64,000 bases of DNA. Origin: Paenibacillus flagellatus (GTDB taxonomy: Bacteria; Bacillota; Bacilli; Paenibacillales; NBRC-103111). The stretch lies in contig NZ_QJVJ01000008.1 in NCBI RefSeq assembly GCF_003217775.1, positions 186,001-250,000 of the forward strand, given 5' to 3'. The notes under the pieces are model-generated. The model did not search any database. It saw only the letters and a program-made list of their open reading frames with translations, and had not been told where the DNA came from. Each line of letters begins with the position of its first letter. Position 1 is the stretch's first letter. Below, in pieces: positions 60,879 to 64,000 of the stretch. A program made the position numbers and the translations under genes.

Positions 60879-62249
60879 ATGTCCGAGTTGAGAAAGCAAT
60901 ACTTGCGAGCCCTGAACCAATATTTCGAGAACGGGAGCGGCGGCTCCCGCCATCCGGCGGCTACCCTCGGAACGGTGCTGCACGAAATCGAACCCGAAGA
61001 AATCGTCCTCCTGCACGAACAAAGCGTGAATATGCTGGCCGCCACGGCGGAGCCGGAAGAAGCGCTTCGGTATTACCGGCTATCCTTCGTTTTTTTAATG
61101 GAGCTGCTCGCTCATTACCGATACGAATTCCGCCACGTCCACAATAACGAGCAGGTGCTCGAGGAGCTGCGCAACCAGCTGTTCAAGACGCACCACTCAT
61201 TCCAGACGGTGGCCCACAAATACGAGAACGTCCTGCAGCATCTGGACAGCGGCATCGTCCTGTTCGACAGCGAAGGGTTCGTGTCGTTCGTCAACGTGAC
61301 GATGGCGAGGTTTCTCGGTATGCCGCGCAAGGCGCTGCTCGGGCTCGATTTGCCCGGGCTTGCGTCGCATTCCGGACTGTCGCGGTCGTTTCGCCGTCTC
61401 GTCGTGAAGCTGCATAGGGAAATGTTTTTGTACCGGCTTCGCTACCACGAGGTGATCGACGAGAACGGCCGGCATTTTTTGATAACGGCTACATACGGGG
61501 AAGAGCTGGACGGCGACATCCTGATCAGCGTGAAAGACGTGACGGAGTTCAAAAAAATCGAGCAGTCCGCCTATCAAAACGACAAGCTGGCCATGCTCGG
61601 CAAAATCGCGGCGGCGATCGCGCACGAAATCCGCAACCCGCTCACGTCGATCCGAGGCTTCATCCAGCTGCTGAGGCCGCACCTGGCCCAGCTCGGCAAG
61701 GACGAATACGCGCGCATCGTCATCGACGAAATCGACCGCGCCAACGATATCATTTACGAATTTCTCAATTCGTCCAAGCCTTCGACGCCGAACAAGAAAA
61801 AAATAGTGGTAGGAGATCTGCTGAAGGAAGTGACGCTGCTGTTCGAGAGCGAGGCGATCCTGAAAGGCTGCGATATCGAGCTCGATCCGGTCGATCCGGC
61901 CATGACGATATGCGTGGACGTCAAGCAGATGAAGCAGGCGCTGCTCAATATCGTCAAAAATTCGCTCGACGCCGTCGGCGGAAGCGACCGCACGGAGCGG
62001 GGGATGATCCGCATCTCGGCGCACCAGCAGGGCGCGAAGGCGATGATCAGCGTGCAGGATAACGGGACCGGGATGGATTTTCATACGCAGTCGAAGCTGT
62101 TCGACCCGTTTTTTACGACGAAGATGGAAGGTACCGGGCTAGGTTTGGCCGTCTGCTACCGAATTATTAAAAATCACGGGGGCAACATCCAAGTCGACAG
62201 CGAGGTCGGCGACGGGACCCGGTTCAAAATTACGATGCCGCTGTGCTGA
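60879..62249 (+). CDS. Orphan sensor histidine kinase, sporulation-kinase type
   Basis: 456 residues, no membrane segment. Residues about 1-100 resemble the RsbU N-terminal domain (LHEIEPEEIVLLHEQSV), a PAS domain follows (about 112-225, HLDSGIVLFDSEGFVSFVN), then HisKA with AHEIRNPLTSIRGFIQLL (His249) and a HATPase domain (NIVKNSLDAVG, DNGTGMD, GTGLGLAVCYRIIKNHGG). The HEIRNPLTS.RGF.QLL form is typical of kinases feeding Spo0F. No response regulator adjoins. ATG 60879 lies after AAGAAGGTG. It is the intact counterpart of the histidine-less kinase at 25759. Confidence 0.9.
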   Translation: MSELRKQYLRALNQYFENGSGGSRHPAATLGTVLHEIEPEEIVLLHEQSVNMLAATAEPEEALRYYRLSFVFLMELLAHYRYEFRHVHNNEQVLEELRNQLFKTHHSFQTVAHKYENVLQHLDSGIVLFDSEGFVSFVNVTMARFLGMPRKALLGLDLPGLASHSGLSRSFRRLVVKLHREMFLYRLRYHEVIDENGRHFLITATYGEELDGDILISVKDVTEFKKIEQSAYQNDKLAMLGKIAAAIAHEIRNPLTSIRGFIQLLRPHLAQLGKDEYARIVIDEIDRANDIIYEFLNSSKPSTPNKKKIVVGDLLKEVTLLFESEAILKGCDIELDPVDPAMTICVDVKQMKQALLNIVKNSLDAVGGSDRTERGMIRISAHQQGAKAMISVQDNGTGMDFHTQSKLFDPFFTTKMEGTGLGLAVCYRIIKNHGGNIQVDSEVGDGTRFKITMPLC

Positions 62250-62311
62250 AGGGATGTGCTACAATAAAACGGACGGACTCTTAGACAACGAACGGCGAGA
62301 GGGGAACATTC

Positions 62312-63325
62312 ATGAGATACCGCACATTCGGGAAAATCGGGTTTCAAGTGTCGTCGCTCGGCTTCGGAGCGATGAACTTGCCCGGCGTCCCGTTGGAGCA
62401 GGCGCGAGCGGCGCTCAACTACGCGCTCGACAACGGCATCAACTATATCGATACGGCGGCCGCCTACCGGAACAGCGAGGAAATTATCGGCGAATGCATC
62501 TCGCACCGGCGGGACGAATACTTTTTGGCGACGAAGACGGGCAAGCGCGATTACGCTTCCGCGAAGGAAGAGATCGAGCGAAGCTTGACGCGCATGAAAA
62601 CGGACGTCATCGATTTGCTGCAAATTCATTACGTGAACTACGTGCACGAGTTCAAAGCCGCGATGGAGGAGGACGGGGCGTACCGGGCCGCGCTGGAGGC
62701 GAAGAAGGCGGGCAAAATTCGGCATATCGGCATTACCGGCCACCGTCCGGAGCTGCTGGCGAAATGGATCCAAAAGGACGAGTTCGACCAGGTGCTGTTC
62801 CATCTGAACTTGGCGCAGCCGTTCGCGCTGAACGAGCTGATCCCCGAGCTGACGCGGCGGAACATGGGCAAGGTGGCGATGAAGCCGCTCTCCGGAGGGT
62901 TCATTCAGCCGGTCGACAAGGCGATCCGGTATCCGTACAGTCAGGACGTGCATGTTATTATTTCGGGCATGGTCAGCGTCGACGAGGTGAAGGAGAACAT
63001 CGCGGCGATGGAGCGGGAGGTGGAGGACGCGGAGCGCGAGGAGCTGGAGCGGCTGGCGCTGCGGCTCGGCACGCATAACTGCCGGCGGTGCAACTACTGC
63101 TCGTGTCCGCTCGGCATCCCGATTCCGGACGTCATGATTTCGAGCGTCATCCGCGAGGAACTGGGGCTGCTGCCGAAAGGCGTCGGCTTCTACGAGAAGC
63201 ATAAGGAGAAGATCGTCTCCTGCGCCGACTACGAGCCGTGCAAGGAGAAGCCGCAATGCCAGCAGCAATGTCCGTATCATTTGCCCATGCAGTCGGTCAT
63301 CCAAAAAGCGGCGGCGAGCTATTGA
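62312..63325 (+). CDS. Aldo/keto reductase with C-terminal Fe-S cluster motifs
   Basis: 337 residues. RTFGKIGFQVSSLGFGAMNL, NGINYIDTAAAYRNSEEIIG (catalytic Asp, Tyr), ATKTGKRD (catalytic Lys) and HIGITGHRPELLAKW are the AKR fold. The C-terminus carries CRRCNYCSC and CADYEPCKEKPQCQQQCPY, i.e. cysteine clusters of the ferredoxin-like extension found in YccK/PA-type AKRs. It reduces carbonyls, possibly with electrons from an iron-sulfur centre. GAGAGGGGAAC precedes the ATG. It is the last plus-strand gene before a terminator for the convergent membrane protein. Confidence 0.92.
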   Translation: MRYRTFGKIGFQVSSLGFGAMNLPGVPLEQARAALNYALDNGINYIDTAAAYRNSEEIIGECISHRRDEYFLATKTGKRDYASAKEEIERSLTRMKTDVIDLLQIHYVNYVHEFKAAMEEDGAYRAALEAKKAGKIRHIGITGHRPELLAKWIQKDEFDQVLFHLNLAQPFALNELIPELTRRNMGKVAMKPLSGGFIQPVDKAIRYPYSQDVHVIISGMVSVDEVKENIAAMEREVEDAEREELERLALRLGTHNCRRCNYCSCPLGIPIPDVMISSVIREELGLLPKGVGFYEKHKEKIVSCADYEPCKEKPQCQQQCPYHLPMQSVIQKAAASY

Positions 63326-63372
63326 TCGCTCCGGCCGCCGCCGTTGTCGGCGCCTGCGACGCGGCGGACGTC

Positions 63373-63400
63373 AAAAAGCCCGCCTGCATTCAGGCGGGCC
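63373..63400 (-). terminator. Terminator after the final membrane protein gene
   Basis: GCCCGCCTG-CATT-CAGGCGGGC, followed on the minus strand by TTTTTGA. Confidence 0.8.
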
Positions 63401-63430
63401 GTCCGAGGCGGATCGATATGGGGTGCCGCG

Positions 63431-63976
63431 CTACGCTTGCAGCTCCACATTGGGCGAAGCGACGGCCGAGGACGAAGCCGGCTTATACGTTACGTCCAAA
63501 TCGGTCAACGGGATGATGAGCCGGTTCACCTCGTGAATCGTAAACGGCATCGGGGCGGTCCGCTCCGACAGGTTCGTCAGGGAGACGCCGATGCGGCCGT
63601 TTTTACGTTTGCGGCGCAAGTCGTACTGCAGGACGGTCAGCGCGGCGGTATAATCGTCGGCGTGTACCATCCGAACCGTAGGAGCGTTCTCGTACGGAAT
63701 GATGAGCGTCTTCCGGTTCCAGTACACCGTGCCGGGCTGGAACGAAACGACGAGCCATTCGGGCTCGCCGGAGCCGCCCGCCAGCTTCACGATCTCCACC
63801 CCGCGCCGTCCGGGATCGAGCTTCTGGCTCGTTTTCAAATCCGGCAGGAACGGGACGATGAATATTGGAATGGCGCTGGCGATATATAGCAATAACGGAG
63901 ATTCCCATACGATGCTGGAAATGAAAAACGCGGCAAACACGGCTAGTCCGAGCAAAACGATCCATTTGTTTTTCAT
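63431..63976 (-). CDS. Hypothetical membrane protein, 181 aa
   Basis: Two N-terminal membrane segments (WIVLLGLAVFAAFFISSIV and LLLYIASAIPIFIVPFL) precede a soluble domain of about 130 residues rich in beta-strand pattern (PEWLVVSFQPGTVYWNRKTL). This resembles small bacterial PH-like or YcxB-type membrane-anchored domains, but no family could be fixed. ATG 63976 is preceded by AGGGACC-type weak Shine-Dalgarno. The gene ends in a clear terminator. Confidence 0.75.
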   Translation of the reverse strand: MKNKWIVLLGLAVFAAFFISSIVWESPLLLYIASAIPIFIVPFLPDLKTSQKLDPGRRGVEIVKLAGGSGEPEWLVVSFQPGTVYWNRKTLIIPYENAPTVRMVHADDYTAALTVLQYDLRRKRKNGRIGVSLTNLSERTAPMPFTIHEVNRLIIPLTDLDVTYKPASSSAVASPNVELQA

Positions 63977-64000
63977 TTGCAGGTCCCTCGCATTCGGTCG

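Overview
The window looks like a piece of chromosome from a GC-rich, spore-forming member of the Firmicutes, most probably Paenibacillaceae (Paenibacillus/Cohnella-like). This rests on near-consensus Bacillus-type Shine-Dalgarno sites, a T-box leader before ilvB, a YyaC-type spore protein, a SigI/RsgI pair, TSUP, DUF1128 and SLH proteins, and visibly GC-rich codon use. No rRNA, tRNA, insertion sequence, phage gene or CRISPR array was recognised. It reads as core chromosome with small accessory patches.

Layout. 1-4.1 kb: DinB-like fragment, TetR regulator and NAD-dependent epimerase, then an alkylation-repair operon (Ada/AlkA fusion followed by Ogt). 4.2-5.3 kb: a small unknown gene and a c-di-GMP-I riboswitch in front of an 88-residue unknown protein. 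5.4-13.5 kb: MOSC, gamma-carbonic anhydrase, LysM, YjbQ and acyltransferase proteins, glycerate kinase, a 48-residue protein, DUF1128, a glycosyltransferase and YyaC. 13.5-20.7 kb: chemoreceptor with a SigD-like promoter, divergent HxlR/DoxX pair with visible operators, a DUF6273 plus RCC1-propeller operon, a tandem-HTH MerR regulator and a frameshifted MFS transporter. 20.6-30.4 kb: DHA2 pump, DegT-type aminotransferase, signal peptidase I, a YngK-like glycosidase-fold protein, a histidine-kinase-like protein lacking its histidine, TSUP, ManA, MnmM and a cytochrome c lipoprotein. 30.6-41.6 kb: DJ-1 protein, an AT-rich island with DnaA boxes, YtqA/MnmL, an SLH protein, TrmB, a second TSUP, a UgtP-like lipid glycosyltransferase, PAP2 phosphatase and two glycosyltransferases.

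41.6-43.2 kb holds infC-rpmI-rplT behind an attenuator leader and a 66-bp tandem duplication, with infC starting at ATT. 43.3-49.1 kb is the branched-chain amino acid operon: leucine-type T-box, ilvB, ilvH, ilvC, leuA. leuB lies 5.7 kb further on, behind a 13-repeat secreted Ig-like protein (with a CodY-like box), a VOC protein and an aminotransferase; leuC and leuD are not in the window. A nested, TIR-bounded palindromic segment of about 270 bp separates ilvC from leuA. 55.9-64 kb: peroxiredoxin, thioredoxin-like protein, GcvH, a zinc-ribbon protein, sigI-rsgI with a SigI-type promoter, an orphan sporulation-type kinase, an Fe-S aldo/keto reductase and a membrane protein.

Taken together, the genes cover amino-acid and translation housekeeping, envelope building and surveillance (SigI/RsgI, glycosyltransferases, PAP2, SLH and Ig-like surface proteins), tRNA modification (MnmM, YtqA, TrmB), DNA repair, and sporulation or motility signalling. 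The observations most worth a second look are the infC leader duplication, the ilvC-leuA palindromic element, the DnaA-box island, the histidine-less kinase, the riboswitch-controlled small protein and the RCC1/DUF6273/tandem-MerR cluster.
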